A stretch of 64,000 bases of DNA from Cognatundibacterium rivi (GCF_018139565.1 NZ_JAGSPK010000002.1:558001-622000), one strand, 5' to 3'; shown: positions 9,378-17,929, counted from the first letter of the stretch. Made by a program: numbers and translations. The notes: generated by a model not told the origin, from the letters alone.

Positions 9378-10847
9378 TTATTTTGTAGATGCATTCGGAG
9401 TCGGCAAATTACCCTTTTGAAGAAACAAAAGCGTCTGCAAAATACCCAATTTTTCCAACTCATCAAAATCTGACTTCAACTCTTCAAATACTTCTTTTGG
9501 GTTGTATCCACGCTGGCGAAGCTTTTCACTCACGCTACTCAAACCGCCACTAATTTCAGCAAGATCAGATTTCACATCCTGCTCAGGATTCACGTAATCA
9601 AACTTGGGAACACTGAAGTCCACACTGCTATCACGCACATCAATTTTTTGTGCAAGATATGCCGCTTCGATAAACGCCTCATGTATAGGAATTAAACATT
9701 TAGGAATCAAAATCAGCCACTGCATTTGCGAAACATTTCGCCGAAAGTCCAAGAGACGGACACGGGCACTGCTGAAATTGACTTCCGTCATATCGCCAGT
9801 GATCTGTTCATAGGTACATCCCATCCCAGATGCAATCAGATGAAGATTAAATTTGATATATTCAACGTAACCCGCTGATGGCTTTGGTTCTACAACGGTC
9901 ATTGTCATGCCTGGTGGCGCCTGGATGATAGAACCACTGCCAAGCTCACCCAAGTCACCTGTTTGCTGTGCTCGTACTGCTGGGTCACCTGCATCCCCAT
10001 AGGATGCTGGGTTAGCCATCTGAGAAACATCACCGCTGGCGATAACACTTAATCGAGACTCGAGATTTTTACGCGCCAACTCAGCGTCTTCGTAGAGCTG
10101 CACATCTCGGACGCGTGAAATAACCGGAGCCAAACGACTAAATCCACGTCCTTGGCCTGGACGAGCAGGAGAATAAAGATGGATGATCTGATTTGCAGGA
10201 ACACGCTTACTCTCCATGCGAAAGGATTTAAGCAAGCTCATATCACCTGGATGCTGCGACCATAACCAGTAGGCTGCAACGGCGCCCAATGGGTCATATT
10301 CAATGCCGTTAATAATTTGATTTTGTCCGGAAGGAGCCGTTTTTCTACTATCAAGCCAATCAATTTCAAGCAATTGAAGTTGAAGCGGCACGGGCAATCC
10401 ATCGGATATCTTTCGATGGCGCAGTCGGATCAAAACCTCGCCATCTTGTTCCATTGCTTTGTATGCTGATGCGATAAGCCCGTGATAATCCAGACGACCA
10501 TCCGCATCACAAACAGCCATCCATTTTTTTAGTAATTTATTTATTTTTTCACTGTTTCGACCAGTGGCTCTAGGGGATATCCCCGTGCCAACGGTGGCCG
10601 CTACCAGTGCCTCAATGCCAGCTGAAACATATGGAACGTTCTGAACAAGTGCACGGGCCTTTCCACGAATGATAGCTGCATCGGCTACATGATCAGCATT
10701 TGCACTAGCACCGGCTCTGCGGACGCGCCAGCCATCACGAGGACTAGCCGCTTCGTAGGCACGTTCTAACACTTTCCGAGCGTAGTGACGCTGAAGTCCA
10801 GCTTGTGGATTAACCCAACCAACGACTGTATCAATGAGGTTGCGCAT
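9378..10847 (-). CDS. Phage portal protein (lambda gpB family)
   Basis: A 489-residue portal with lambda-type features: an N-terminal GWVNPQAGLQRHYARKVLERAYEA, then an Arg-rich stretch, 'YVSAGIEALVAATVGTGISP', and the conserved core 'EQDGEVLIRLRHRK', 'HLYSPARPGQGRGFS' and 'DMTEVNFSSARVRLLDFRR'. The portal dodecamer forms the DNA entry vertex and docks terminase. Its ATG overlaps the stop of the gpW-like gene (TAATG), giving coupled translation. Its end lies about 60 bp before the protease-capsid gene. Confidence 0.9.
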   Translation of the reverse strand: MRNLIDTVVGWVNPQAGLQRHYARKVLERAYEAASPRDGWRVRRAGASANADHVADAAIIRGKARALVQNVPYVSAGIEALVAATVGTGISPRATGRNSEKINKLLKKWMAVCDADGRLDYHGLIASAYKAMEQDGEVLIRLRHRKISDGLPVPLQLQLLEIDWLDSRKTAPSGQNQIINGIEYDPLGAVAAYWLWSQHPGDMSLLKSFRMESKRVPANQIIHLYSPARPGQGRGFSRLAPVISRVRDVQLYEDAELARKNLESRLSVIASGDVSQMANPASYGDAGDPAVRAQQTGDLGELGSGSIIQAPPGMTMTVVEPKPSAGYVEYIKFNLHLIASGMGCTYEQITGDMTEVNFSSARVRLLDFRRNVSQMQWLILIPKCLIPIHEAFIEAAYLAQKIDVRDSSVDFSVPKFDYVNPEQDVKSDLAEISGGLSSVSEKLRQRGYNPKEVFEELKSDFDELEKLGILQTLLFLQKGNLPTPNASTK

Positions 10848-11053
10848 TAATCACCTCGCCCGGTAGTGAATCTGAATCGGTATGAGGTTCTTGGGGTTGA
10901 TTGCGCTGACAAAACGCTCTCTACGTGACGGCGCGCAGCAAGCAATTCAGATGTAGATCGGTATTTGACGCGCTTACCATCTATTTCCACCTCTAGTTCA
11001 GCGGTAGCAATTGCAGCATCAATATTATTTAAATCGGCTAGAGTGAGAGGCAT
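10847..11053 (-). CDS. gpW-like head-tail connector
   Basis: With the start at ATG 11053 (MPLTLADLNNIDAAIATAELEVEIDG) this is a 68-residue protein. The pattern of an N-terminal helix, a 'EVEIDGKRVKYRSTSELLAARRHVESVL' beta-hairpin/helix core and a basic C-terminus matches gpW, which completes the head before tail joining. The position between terminase and portal agrees with lambda (A-W-B). The longer upstream frame to 11083 adds an implausible MRQFFSYSVV leader. Confidence 0.78.
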   Translation of the reverse strand: MPLTLADLNNIDAAIATAELEVEIDGKRVKYRSTSELLAARRHVESVLSAQSTPRTSYRFRFTTGRGD

Positions 11054-11110
11054 GACGACAGAGTACGAAAAAAACTGTCTCATTTCTCGGAAAAGTGAGA
11101 CGTTTTCTTA

Positions 11111-11395
11111 TCAACGAGCTGATGTCTTTATGCATCGATAAACTGTTGCCCGGCTGATGTTTAACCTACGAGCGACTTCGGTTGCGTTACGTCCATTAAA
11201 CAAGCTCATTACTTCACGAATTTGATTTTCTCTATCAGTCATTGAACGCTGTCTAATGTAAGTTTCTATTCCTGAAAACTCCTTTCGGATCGTCGGCTTC
11301 AGCTCTGAAATCCTGTCTTGTACCTCGGGGAATTCTTCTTCAATGTACTTAAAAATTAAATCGATTAGATCTGGACTACTTTCAGTGTTTTTCAT
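11111..11395 (-). CDS. Mor-type helix-turn-helix DNA-binding protein
   Basis: The start is placed at the ATG at 11395, which overlaps the terminase stop (TAATG), giving 94 residues. The N-terminal half is acidic (DLIDLIFKYIEEEFPEV). The C-terminal half reads MTDRENQIREVMSLFNGRNATEVARRLNISRATVYRCIKT, cut here as text only where needed, and carries a clear helix-turn-helix (ATEVARRLNISRATVYR). This resembles the Mor/C family, middle and late activators of phage Mu. Its place inside a lambda-like head operon, between terminase and gpW, is unusual and suggests a late regulator or a small transferred gene. Confidence 0.65.
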   Translation of the reverse strand: MKNTESSPDLIDLIFKYIEEEFPEVQDRISELKPTIRKEFSGIETYIRQRSMTDRENQIREVMSLFNGRNATEVARRLNISRATVYRCIKTSAR

Positions 11396-13368
11396 TACCA
11401 TGCTCTTCCCATCGTGCGGTTAGCTGGGCGAGATTGCGACGCCTGCGGTTTTGTTGTTTGAGTCCAAGGTGTGCTTTGCTGAATTGCTGGAAATGCTGAC
11501 TCGATTACTTCTTCAGCACTATCTTTGATGGTAATTGGTTCTGAAAACAGGTCCTTTGTTTGCGGATCTACGTAGTCACGCAGCATCTGCCACTGGTGAG
11601 GTGTTTTTTTGTGCAGCCCCAAGTAGTATGCAACTGCAAGGTTATAAACCATCAAGTCGCCGGCCTCATTCCTGTCAGATTGTTTTTTATCCCAAATACT
11701 GACTTTGCGGCCGCGCTTATAGACATGAATACGGTATTCCGCTGTCAATTGCTTAAAATATTCTTCAGGTAAATCTTTGGAAAAATGTACTGCACCCGGT
11801 CCCGTTTTCAACTTATACCGAGCGGATAAATAGTCCTTTGCTGTATCAGTACCAATTAACCAGAGCTGCGCACCTCTAACCTCTGTTTTCCCTTGCCAAC
11901 TAACATCAACCGGGGTTGGTTTTGCACTTAAAATTGGCTTGTTATACTGAGATGCGCCCTTGATTGCAAAAATATGTCGATGCCTTCTAACTCGTGTGAA
12001 ATTGTAGACATCTTGTGTATTGGCTCCACCAGAATCGATGAATGCAGAGGAAATTGACAAAAACGTTCCACACTCATGTTGGTAGCGGCCTTCAAGCGCC
12101 TTATCCAGCTTTGCATTTGTTTCCTCGTCTGAAGGTGAACCAAGGATGATTTGATAATCAACAATCCATGACTCCATTCCCTCTCCCCAGGCAACTACTT
12201 TCATTTCATATCGGTCTGGCTGAGTATCTACTGAAGCGGTCAGAATGAGCCCATCTCGCGGCACAATTCCAAGGCGATAATCTTCTGCTCGGTCCTGCAA
12301 CTCTTTTGCCTGCGTCTGTTCTTTTGCGCGCTCCCAACACCGTGCTAACCTAGTGTTGTAGAAAGCAATCATCTTCTCTTCACTACCTTCAGCTAGTTTT
12401 TCTTTGGCTTTTTTATATTCATTCCAAAGTGCCTTCCATGGCATACCCCCGTATGAGATAAAGAGAGCTGGAATCGTAAAGCTTTCAGTCTCACCATCAC
12501 CGGCAACACCGTCAGACCATAGACCATTGACAAACATTTTGTTTTTATCTGACTCATACATAACCTCAAAGCAAGCTTCACAGGGATACACTACATCCTG
12601 ACCATCGTCTGATAACTTCAACCGTTCAAAAACCAGAGGCTGCGGATGCCCACAATGCACACATTCAGCTAAGGCAACATGCTTTGTCCCCTTTTCATAG
12701 AGCGTCTCGACAATTGACTCTCCTGTAATTGTCGGCGAGCATGGATAATAAGATTTTTTGTTTCGCTCAAACGTTGTTTGACGTGCCTCTGCAAGTGCTA
12801 CGGGGTCTCCTTCACCGTTGACGTTTGCGTCAGCGCGATCTACTTCATCGAACAACACACGGCGTGCTGGAACCTCTGCCAAATTAGCTGCTGCACCGGC
12901 AGTTACGATAAACAATGAGCCACCGGTGTAATCTTTAGTATCCAATGTGTTGACAGAGTCGCGCGATCTGGGGGCTGCTACACGTTCGGTCAACTCTGGG
13001 ACCGCTGCGATGGTTTTAGCGATACGGGTACTGGTTCTCTTTGCCAGCTTTCCTGTCGGGAGAATCCATAGGAAATTTGCGGGGGACTGATGAACACTAC
13101 ATGCAAACCAGTTTAGACCGACCTGTGTTTTCATCATTTGAGACGCTCCCATTAGCACGACTCGCTTGCATGGGTGGCTATCTGACAGGGCCTGCATGAT
13201 TCGCCGAGCATGTGGGGTCTTTGATGTTCGATACTTACCGTATTCATTGGCGCCAGAATCCTTCGGGATGATCATGTAGCGATCCGACCATTCATCGACA
13301 GTCATATTGGGATCTGGCTGCAAACCACGTGCAAATGCCTCATCGATCACAGTGTTCGCTGGAGTCAT
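11395..13368 (-). CDS. Terminase large subunit (GpA family)
   Basis: A 657-residue packaging motor. The Walker A-like motif GASQMMKT and the Walker B-like RRVLFDEVDRAD mark the N-terminal ATPase, and 'LTASVDTQPDRYEMKVVAWG' marks the start of the C-terminal nuclease. A zinc-finger-like block (ECVHCGHPQP ... YPCEACF) lies near residue 230. All are typical of lambda gpA-type terminases that make cohesive ends. It overlaps the small subunit by 4 nt and is coupled to the Mor-like gene by TAATG. A cos site should lie near the terminase genes but was not identified. Confidence 0.92.
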   Translation of the reverse strand: MTPANTVIDEAFARGLQPDPNMTVDEWSDRYMIIPKDSGANEYGKYRTSKTPHARRIMQALSDSHPCKRVVLMGASQMMKTQVGLNWFACSVHQSPANFLWILPTGKLAKRTSTRIAKTIAAVPELTERVAAPRSRDSVNTLDTKDYTGGSLFIVTAGAAANLAEVPARRVLFDEVDRADANVNGEGDPVALAEARQTTFERNKKSYYPCSPTITGESIVETLYEKGTKHVALAECVHCGHPQPLVFERLKLSDDGQDVVYPCEACFEVMYESDKNKMFVNGLWSDGVAGDGETESFTIPALFISYGGMPWKALWNEYKKAKEKLAEGSEEKMIAFYNTRLARCWERAKEQTQAKELQDRAEDYRLGIVPRDGLILTASVDTQPDRYEMKVVAWGEGMESWIVDYQIILGSPSDEETNAKLDKALEGRYQHECGTFLSISSAFIDSGGANTQDVYNFTRVRRHRHIFAIKGASQYNKPILSAKPTPVDVSWQGKTEVRGAQLWLIGTDTAKDYLSARYKLKTGPGAVHFSKDLPEEYFKQLTAEYRIHVYKRGRKVSIWDKKQSDRNEAGDLMVYNLAVAYYLGLHKKTPHQWQMLRDYVDPQTKDLFSEPITIKDSAEEVIESAFPAIQQSTPWTQTTKPQASQSRPANRTMGRAW

Positions 13369-13892
13369 TCATCATCTCCATCGTCTATGACATTCAATTT
13401 AGACTTCAAACTATGTGACATGGATTCTAGAAGCGCACGGTGCTCACGTTCAATCACGTCCTCGCACTCTTCTGAAGTTAACAACGAGGCGACATCACCA
13501 GCTAAACGCTTTGAGCAGTTCGTTAATCCATCACGCAGCGCTCTGGCAATTTCAAAGATTGCAGAATCAACTTCCGTTTTTAGTAGATACTTCCCACGCA
13601 TTTCTGCTTCTTTCATTTCAGCAATGGAAGCCTCGGCTGCCTCGCGCCGCGCACGCGCAGCTTGATAATCACCTTCACCTCCCAACGAGAACTGCACATC
13701 AGATTTTCTATCTGCTTGGCGTGCAGCGTTAGCCCGTTGTCTAGTGTGTCTGTGATACAGAATCGTTGCGTATTCCAGATCGACTTTTCCACCATTTACT
13801 GGAATCTCGCACCGTTTAACTGCGGCATATCCTTGCTGTCTTGATATACCAAGGGTTTCTGCCCATTCAGCTATAGTTTTCAGCGTTGCCAT
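13365..13892 (-). CDS. Terminase small subunit (Nu1-like)
   Basis: A 175-residue protein. The first 35 residues form a winged-helix start (LKTIAEWAETLGISRQQGYAAVKRCEIP), like the DNA-binding head of lambda Nu1. They are followed by a basic linker and a long helical segment (QAARARREAAEASIAEMKEAEMR). The C-terminus is acidic. It sits immediately before and overlaps the large subunit. Its role is recognition of the packaging site and recruitment of the large subunit. Confidence 0.82.
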   Translation of the reverse strand: MATLKTIAEWAETLGISRQQGYAAVKRCEIPVNGGKVDLEYATILYHRHTRQRANAARQADRKSDVQFSLGGEGDYQAARARREAAEASIAEMKEAEMRGKYLLKTEVDSAIFEIARALRDGLTNCSKRLAGDVASLLTSEECEDVIEREHRALLESMSHSLKSKLNVIDDGDDE

Positions 13893-13909
13893 TTTTCAGT
13901 TAAAGAATG

Positions 13910-14101
13910 TCAGGTTAGTTGTAAGGAAATTGTTTTGTCAGGCGCTAGCGGGAAATCGGGGTTTGAATTACCCTTGGTTTCGGGGTTTGTGGAAGTACCT
14001 TGCATGGGGGGTGGTTCATTACATAAAAGCAATAAACTATGGACTTTCTCGCAGATCCACGCGACGTTTGATGAAAGCGGAATGAAATGCAGGGGCAGCA
14101 T
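13910..14101 (-). CDS. Possible small coupled protein, 63 aa
   Basis: The ATG at 14101 overlaps the stop of the upstream gene in a TGATG junction, suggesting coupled translation. The 63-residue product is Pro- and Cys-containing (WICEKV, LLLLCNEPPPMQG) and matches no family I know. It fills the only gap between the upstream tail-like gene and the small terminase. Coding is plausible from the junction and spacing, but composition is not decisive. The alternative is a non-coding spacer carrying the packaging (cos) site. Confidence 0.35.
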   Translation of the reverse strand: MLPLHFIPLSSNVAWICEKVHSLLLLCNEPPPMQGTSTNPETKGNSNPDFPLAPDKTISLQLT

Positions 14102-14871
14102 CAGAACAACCTCCCCTGATTGCGCAGGAACGCAGTCTTGATTGCTTTATCCAGTTCCTGATCAAAGATGCGTGGGAAGTCTCTCTCTGCTGAGCGGTCT
14201 GCAACACCGAAGAAATCAAATCGTTGGCCGTATCGAATGGCAGGAACGTACAGAAACACAGGGCGTATCGCCGAACCATGTACAAACTGACGCTTGAGAT
14301 AAATGCCGGGTCTCAGCTTTCCCATACGTTCCGGAATAGAGAAATACGTTACCCCTTGCCGTCTAACTGTTCGCTTTGATGCTGCACTTCCGCTGCGCTT
14401 CGATTGATAACCACCACCGCGCTGAACCATCAGCTGAGACAATATCTGTACAACTTGGCTAGATTTCACATTGCCGTAGGTGTTCAACTGTGCCCCTGCC
14501 GCTGGCACTGCATACCATCTGGCAGGCATCAGACCAGCCGACTGCAATGCTTTCTCCATTCGCTTGCGTGCACGATCCCCACCAAATATCTGCGGTGCCA
14601 GATAAGCATCTGCCGGTGTTCCCTTCCCTGCCTCATCCTTTAACCATACGTACGCTGCCGGCATTGCCATCGTTGCAGACTTTGTGCGCAAGCTATTCAG
14701 CGTGTATGGCGTTGGGTGATCAAACACACGCCTCATCTCTGATCGCAGGTCTTCCTTAATGATCTTTGCTGTTTTATTCAAAGCGACAACAGCAGCAAAC
14801 TGACCTTGCCGCCCCGCCTCATTGATCTTTGCGCGAACGTCTGAGAAATCAGCGGATGCGAGAATCTTCAT
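14101..14871 (-). CDS. Phage structural protein of unknown role (possible minor tail, gpZ-like)
   Basis: A 256-residue basic protein. The start MKILASADFSDVRAKINEAG and 'AAVVALNKTAKIIKEDLRSEMRRVFDHPTPYTLNSL' resemble proteins of the minor-tail Z / HK97 gp10 type, which share an opening helix and an 'ALNKTA' block. It contains Arg/Ser-rich RSGSAASKRTVRRQG and ends with a helix. The position before terminase, not among the tail genes, is unusual for such a protein. The start is fixed by a 4-nt overlap with the upstream replication gene. Function uncertain. Confidence 0.4.
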   Translation of the reverse strand: MKILASADFSDVRAKINEAGRQGQFAAVVALNKTAKIIKEDLRSEMRRVFDHPTPYTLNSLRTKSATMAMPAAYVWLKDEAGKGTPADAYLAPQIFGGDRARKRMEKALQSAGLMPARWYAVPAAGAQLNTYGNVKSSQVVQILSQLMVQRGGGYQSKRSGSAASKRTVRRQGVTYFSIPERMGKLRPGIYLKRQFVHGSAIRPVFLYVPAIRYGQRFDFFGVADRSAERDFPRIFDQELDKAIKTAFLRNQGRLF

Positions 14872-15617
14872 GCCACCACCTTCAAACCCAATACCTCACG
14901 CGCATTCTTTTCTGCCTGCAATGGCACTGTCTTATCGCCAGCCTCAACCCGCGCGATCAGCTTGCGTGCCCAGGTCAAATGGTCAAACGCTGAATCAGCC
15001 CGCTTCCACACCTTTTTCAACTCATCCTGCATCCGCGCTTCATCCTCGACTGACCTCATGGGCGTATAACCAAGTGCCGGATGCGCATTTACCTTCGGTA
15101 TCTCATCCCACTCGCCCTTAGCCAGCTCAGCCTTCAACGTTGCTGCCCAACGCTTTTCAATCGCCGAATACGTCTGACTACGCAACTCAGACCACATTGA
15201 CATCGCTGCCCAGAACACTGCCGGACTAGGCCACACACCATGCTTGCCCTGATCACGCGCGATTTGTCCCGTGAACGCAGCCTGGTATGCTTCATACGGA
15301 TCAACTGCAGGACGGCATGCAGACAAAAACTGCTTCAACGTTGGTGGCCTTTCATACTCAACGCGCACTGTCTTCAAACCAAACTTCACCTCATCAAACG
15401 ATAGCTTTTCAGAGTCAAAAACCTCTACCCAACTTTCCTTCCAATTTTCGACGGATTGCGCATCGGGGAAATTGCTCCGCCAATAAAATGGATACGCACC
15501 ATCCAAACGATTAAACAAATGATCGATAGAGGAAATCCCAAGCGCCGGAACCACATCAAACCACTTCGATTGAGGGCGCGTACTAAATGCTCGAGACGTA
15601 ACGCTGAGATCACTCAC
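14868..15617 (-). CDS. Replication protein P-like (helicase loader)
   Basis: A 249-residue protein in the position of lambda P, overlapping the upstream O-like gene by 4 nt. Features include AYPFYWRSNFPDAQSVENWKESW and 'SFDEVKFGLKTVRVEYERPPTLKQFLSACRP', which fit the middle domain of phage P proteins that load the host DnaB helicase. The Trp/Phe-rich helical C-terminal half is also typical. No ATPase motif is visible, agreeing with P rather than DnaC. Confidence 0.75.
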   Translation of the reverse strand: MSDLSVTSRAFSTRPQSKWFDVVPALGISSIDHLFNRLDGAYPFYWRSNFPDAQSVENWKESWVEVFDSEKLSFDEVKFGLKTVRVEYERPPTLKQFLSACRPAVDPYEAYQAAFTGQIARDQGKHGVWPSPAVFWAAMSMWSELRSQTYSAIEKRWAATLKAELAKGEWDEIPKVNAHPALGYTPMRSVEDEARMQDELKKVWKRADSAFDHLTWARKLIARVEAGDKTVPLQAEKNAREVLGLKVVA

Positions 15618-16414
15618 GATGCCACCCGATTCTGATTCACGTACACGGTTGGATTAAATTTTTGACCTGTCTGGCGTATAGACGGAGAAGCACCGGCAGC
15701 TTGCAGATGGCTCTGCTCCCTTGCCCATCGATCCAAAATTGCAACCACGTATCCAAGAGAAAAAGGCTCATTCCCCTTCGTCGCTTTTGCTTCATCGCAT
15801 GCTGCCTGCACGACTTCCGATGTCACGCCCTGCTCTGCCAGCTTATGCAGAACAGGGTTAGCAGCTTGTGTTCTCACACCATTTTTCCGAAACTGGATGC
15901 TCAAAGCCACAGCACTTGAAGGCGATTGCACCCCCGTTGCGTCATCCGCCGATGGCGGCATTGTGCTGTGTGTCTGTTCTGCTTCTGTTCTGATCTGAAT
16001 CTGTTCTGCTTCTGTCTCTGCTCTGTTCTGTTCTGGGGGCGTTACTGTAACGTTACTCAATGTTTCATCTATTTTTACTTCTGGATTGACCGGATTTTCT
16101 TCTGCTTTTTTCTTGCTCCGATGCCTTGCAACCCTTGCTGCGCTTGAGTCTGAGACATATTGACGCTTATCCCAATTGATGAATTCCCAGCTCTCGTTGA
16201 TAAACCCCTTACGGATAAAAACTGATTTCGACTGCGCCAATTCCTCTTCAGAAATTCGCAAAGCAAAAGCAATCTCATCATCATGTAACGTTACAAGACC
16301 GTTACTGCAACGCAGACATAACAACATCACCAATCGTCGCTGCATCGCTTCACTCATGCTCTGAACTTTAGGGTCGGATGCAAACTCAGAATAAAGACGA
16401 AACCAATCCATCAC
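15614..16414 (-). CDS. Replication initiator O-like protein
   Basis: A 266-residue protein. Residues 1-95 form a winged-helix N-terminus (WFRLYSEFASDPKVQSMSEAMQ ... NWDKRQY) as in many phage O-type initiators. Then comes a low-complexity Glu/Gln/Thr segment (EAEQ repeats, about residues 125-155) and a C-terminal helical part (SLGYVVAILDRWA) that would contact the P-like loader. The repeat-bearing segment of the gene looks like an iteron origin (separate entry). It overlaps the P-like gene, as in lambdoid phages. Confidence 0.75.
   Translation of the reverse strand: MMDWFRLYSEFASDPKVQSMSEAMQRRLVMLLCLRCSNGLVTLHDDEIAFALRISEEELAQSKSVFIRKGFINESWEFINWDKRQYVSDSSAARVARHRSKKKAEENPVNPEVKIDETLSNVTVTPPEQNRAETEAEQIQIRTEAEQTHSTMPPSADDATGVQSPSSAVALSIQFRKNGVRTQAANPVLHKLAEQGVTSEVVQAACDEAKATKGNEPFSLGYVVAILDRWAREQSHLQAAGASPSIRQTGQKFNPTVYVNQNRVAS
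15970..16120. other. Candidate replication origin inside the O-like gene
   Basis: A tract of CTG/TTCTG words includes two exact 15-nt copies of CTGTTCTGCTTCTGT, at 15974-15988 and 16001-16015, 27 bp apart, plus degenerate copies to about 16035. A T-rich stretch with few G or C bases follows at about 16057-16120. Iterons next to an AT-rich block inside gene O is the lambda origin layout. The palindrome GTAACGTTAC at 16047-16056 lies between the two parts. This is inference from pattern. Confidence 0.5.
16047..16056. promoter_or_regulatory. Palindrome GTAACGTTAC, copy 1
   Basis: A perfect 10-bp palindrome beside the candidate origin, with a further half-site GTTAC 6 nt to the left. The same core occurs at 16285-16296. 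Repetition in one gene suggests a protein-binding site, but no binding protein is identified. Confidence 0.35.
16285..16296. promoter_or_regulatory. Palindrome TGTAACGTTACA, copy 2
   Basis: A perfect 12-bp palindrome with the same core as the copy at 16047, about 240 bp away in the N-terminal coding part of the O-like gene. A half-site (CGTTAC) follows a few bases later. It could be a second binding site flanking the origin; chance is possible. Confidence 0.35.
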
Positions 16415-16653
16415 ACACGCTCCAACAAAGAAACCCCATCAGACGTCAGCTGATACATACCACGCACCTTGATCACACAGTGATGCTGAAACAGCGTTGT
16501 GCACGTGTTATGTAGCCGCTGCGGGGTTTTCTGATCTGATTCAAGGCAATCCAGCAGGGACTCGGGATAAGCGCGCTGGCCGCGGCACTGGCGCAATTTA
16601 TTCAGTACGCGATAACGCACGTCGGATGTCGATAAGTGAAGTGCCGCCATCAC
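16411..16653 (-). CDS. Small winged-helix-like phage protein
   Basis: An 80-residue protein overlapping its neighbours by 4 nt at both ends. The sequence (LSTSDVRYRVLNKLRQCRGQRAYPESLLDCL ... FQHHCVIKVRGMYQLTSDG) has the helix-helix-strand wing pattern of small winged-helix DNA-binding proteins. It belongs to the early operon running from the cro-like gene to the replication genes. I do not recognise a named family. Confidence 0.55.
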   Translation of the reverse strand: MMAALHLSTSDVRYRVLNKLRQCRGQRAYPESLLDCLESDQKTPQRLHNTCTTLFQHHCVIKVRGMYQLTSDGVSLLERV

Positions 16654-17048
16654 ACCACCTCGCCCGATGGCAACTTACGAACCACACCCATCAACGATGG
16701 AATGGACCGGTATTCATCTGATCCAGGGCGATACGGCGCAACACCACGATTCGCCCGCAGTGGGCGCTGAATACGTATCCGCACAGGTGCCACTGCCACC
16801 GGCACCGCTGGCCTCATCGCCGCCAGCTTACGAGCTTCACGCGCGCCCATCTCTTTCTTACCCTCTACGGTAGCGATCAAACTATCGCCCTCTTCACGTA
16901 CAAAATTACGCGCTTCGAGAGTACGCAACTTATTGCGCAATGCCTGATGGCCTGATTGTGCAAACTCTTTACGCAAAGCCCTGCCGCCCAGGTTCACCAG
17001 TTTTTCCAGCAGCATGTATGCGCCGGAGCTTGGTTTCAGTCGGGTCAT
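16650..17048 (-). CDS. Phage early protein, unknown function
   Basis: A 132-residue, strongly basic protein. Residues 1-70 look like a winged helix (YMLLEKLVNLGGRALRKEFAQSG ... LEARNFVREEGDSLIATVEG). The rest is an Ala/Pro/Val/Arg-rich tail (RPAVPVAVAPVRIRIQRPLR) that may be disordered or nucleic-acid binding. It is translationally coupled on both sides in the early operon. Function unknown; DNA binding is inferred. Confidence 0.5.
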   Translation of the reverse strand: MTRLKPSSGAYMLLEKLVNLGGRALRKEFAQSGHQALRNKLRTLEARNFVREEGDSLIATVEGKKEMGAREARKLAAMRPAVPVAVAPVRIRIQRPLRANRGVAPYRPGSDEYRSIPSLMGVVRKLPSGEVV

Positions 17049-17641
17049 GATTTCCTCACCACAGCCAATACTTTCGCAACAGATTTGCCCTTTGCGATCG
17101 TTGCGTTGAGGACGCGGCGAAAGCGGCTCAGGGTTTCGATGGCCTCATTGACCTCTTTATCTGCGTGCAGCAATGCCGCCTCATCTGCTGAATTGTTCAG
17201 ACGCGCCACTGATTGCACCGCCTCAGATGTTTCTTTCACGATTTCGCACAGATGATGGTTGACGTTCAAATCACCATCAACCACATCACTGCTGTGCACT
17301 GACAACCCAATGCATCGATACATTTCATTCATTGCCGCTGCACGGTATTCCAGCGGCAATGCCAGCAAAATCGACTTATGAAAATTGAATGGCAGCAGAT
17401 TGTTTTCTTTTGACTCATCATCCAGCCAACGATAAACGCGGTCCGCATTCACCTTCATACGTTCAAAGGTGTCACGGGTATTCGGCTCAAAACGAATGCC
17501 GGATACCACGTCGAAGCCCGCCGCCTCATGCGCCTCAACGACCAGCTGCACCGCCGACTCGCGGCTTAATCCACGCTCTTTGCGGAATGCATTGAAGTGG
17601 GACCGGATGACACCTATGTCTGTATGCGATTGATTGCGCAT
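17045..17641 (-). CDS. Early regulatory-position protein (CII/YdaT-like position)
   Basis: A 198-residue protein that is the first full-size gene after the cro-like gene, where lambdoid phages keep cII or a ydaT-type gene. It begins with IGVIRSHFNAFRKERGLSRESAVQLVVEAHEA and contains ERMKVNADRVYRWLDDESK and LPLEYRAAAMNEMYRCIGL. These resemble proteins with YdaT-type N-terminal domains often placed after ydaS/cro, but I cannot confirm this by sequence alone. It overlaps the next gene by 4 nt. No toxin or catalytic motif is visible. Confidence 0.45.
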   Translation of the reverse strand: MRNQSHTDIGVIRSHFNAFRKERGLSRESAVQLVVEAHEAAGFDVVSGIRFEPNTRDTFERMKVNADRVYRWLDDESKENNLLPFNFHKSILLALPLEYRAAAMNEMYRCIGLSVHSSDVVDGDLNVNHHLCEIVKETSEAVQSVARLNNSADEAALLHADKEVNEAIETLSRFRRVLNATIAKGKSVAKVLAVVRKS

Positions 17642-17697
17642 GATCTTTATCTTTCTATCAAGTATTCTGGAAACAACTCACAACAACACGAATTTAT

Positions 17698-17895
17698 TTA
17701 GCTGATCTGCTCATGAACACACTTCTCACGATGAAGCGACTGAATACTGACAAGGGTTCCGCTCATGCATTGAGTCTGCCCACGCAATATCCGATTGACG
17801 GTAGGCTGAGAAATACCGATTTGCGCGGCTAATTTCGATTCACTCCAACCCGTTTTACTTTTTATCTCGCAAAGGAGAATAGAAATGTTATCCAT
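17698..17895 (-). CDS. Cro-like XRE regulator
   Basis: Using the ATG at 17895 (MDNISILLCEIKSKTGWSES) gives 65 residues. The helix-turn-helix is clear: SESKLAAQIGISQPTVNRILRGQ. It is divergent from the larger XRE repressor and shares the 'QPTVNRIL' recognition-helix sequence with it, so both should read the same operators. A promoter with TTGACT (17926-17931) and TATATT (17904-17909), spacer 16, lies just upstream. Its RNA would start only a few bases before the ATG. It drives the leftward early genes, like lambda PR-cro. Confidence 0.8.
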   Translation of the reverse strand: MDNISILLCEIKSKTGWSESKLAAQIGISQPTVNRILRGQTQCMSGTLVSIQSLHREKCVHEQIS

Positions 17896-17903
17896 CTCCA
17901 CAG

Positions 17904-17922
17904 AATATACGCGAATGGATAA
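17904..17922. promoter_or_regulatory. Operator site 1 in immunity region
   Basis: The 19-bp sequence AATATACGCGAATGGATAA covers the -10 of the cro-like promoter. Its reverse complement recurs with two mismatches at 17962-17980 and twice near 23.65 kb. It is a candidate binding site of the divergent XRE proteins. Confidence 0.7.
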
Positions 17923-17929
17923 TTTAGTC

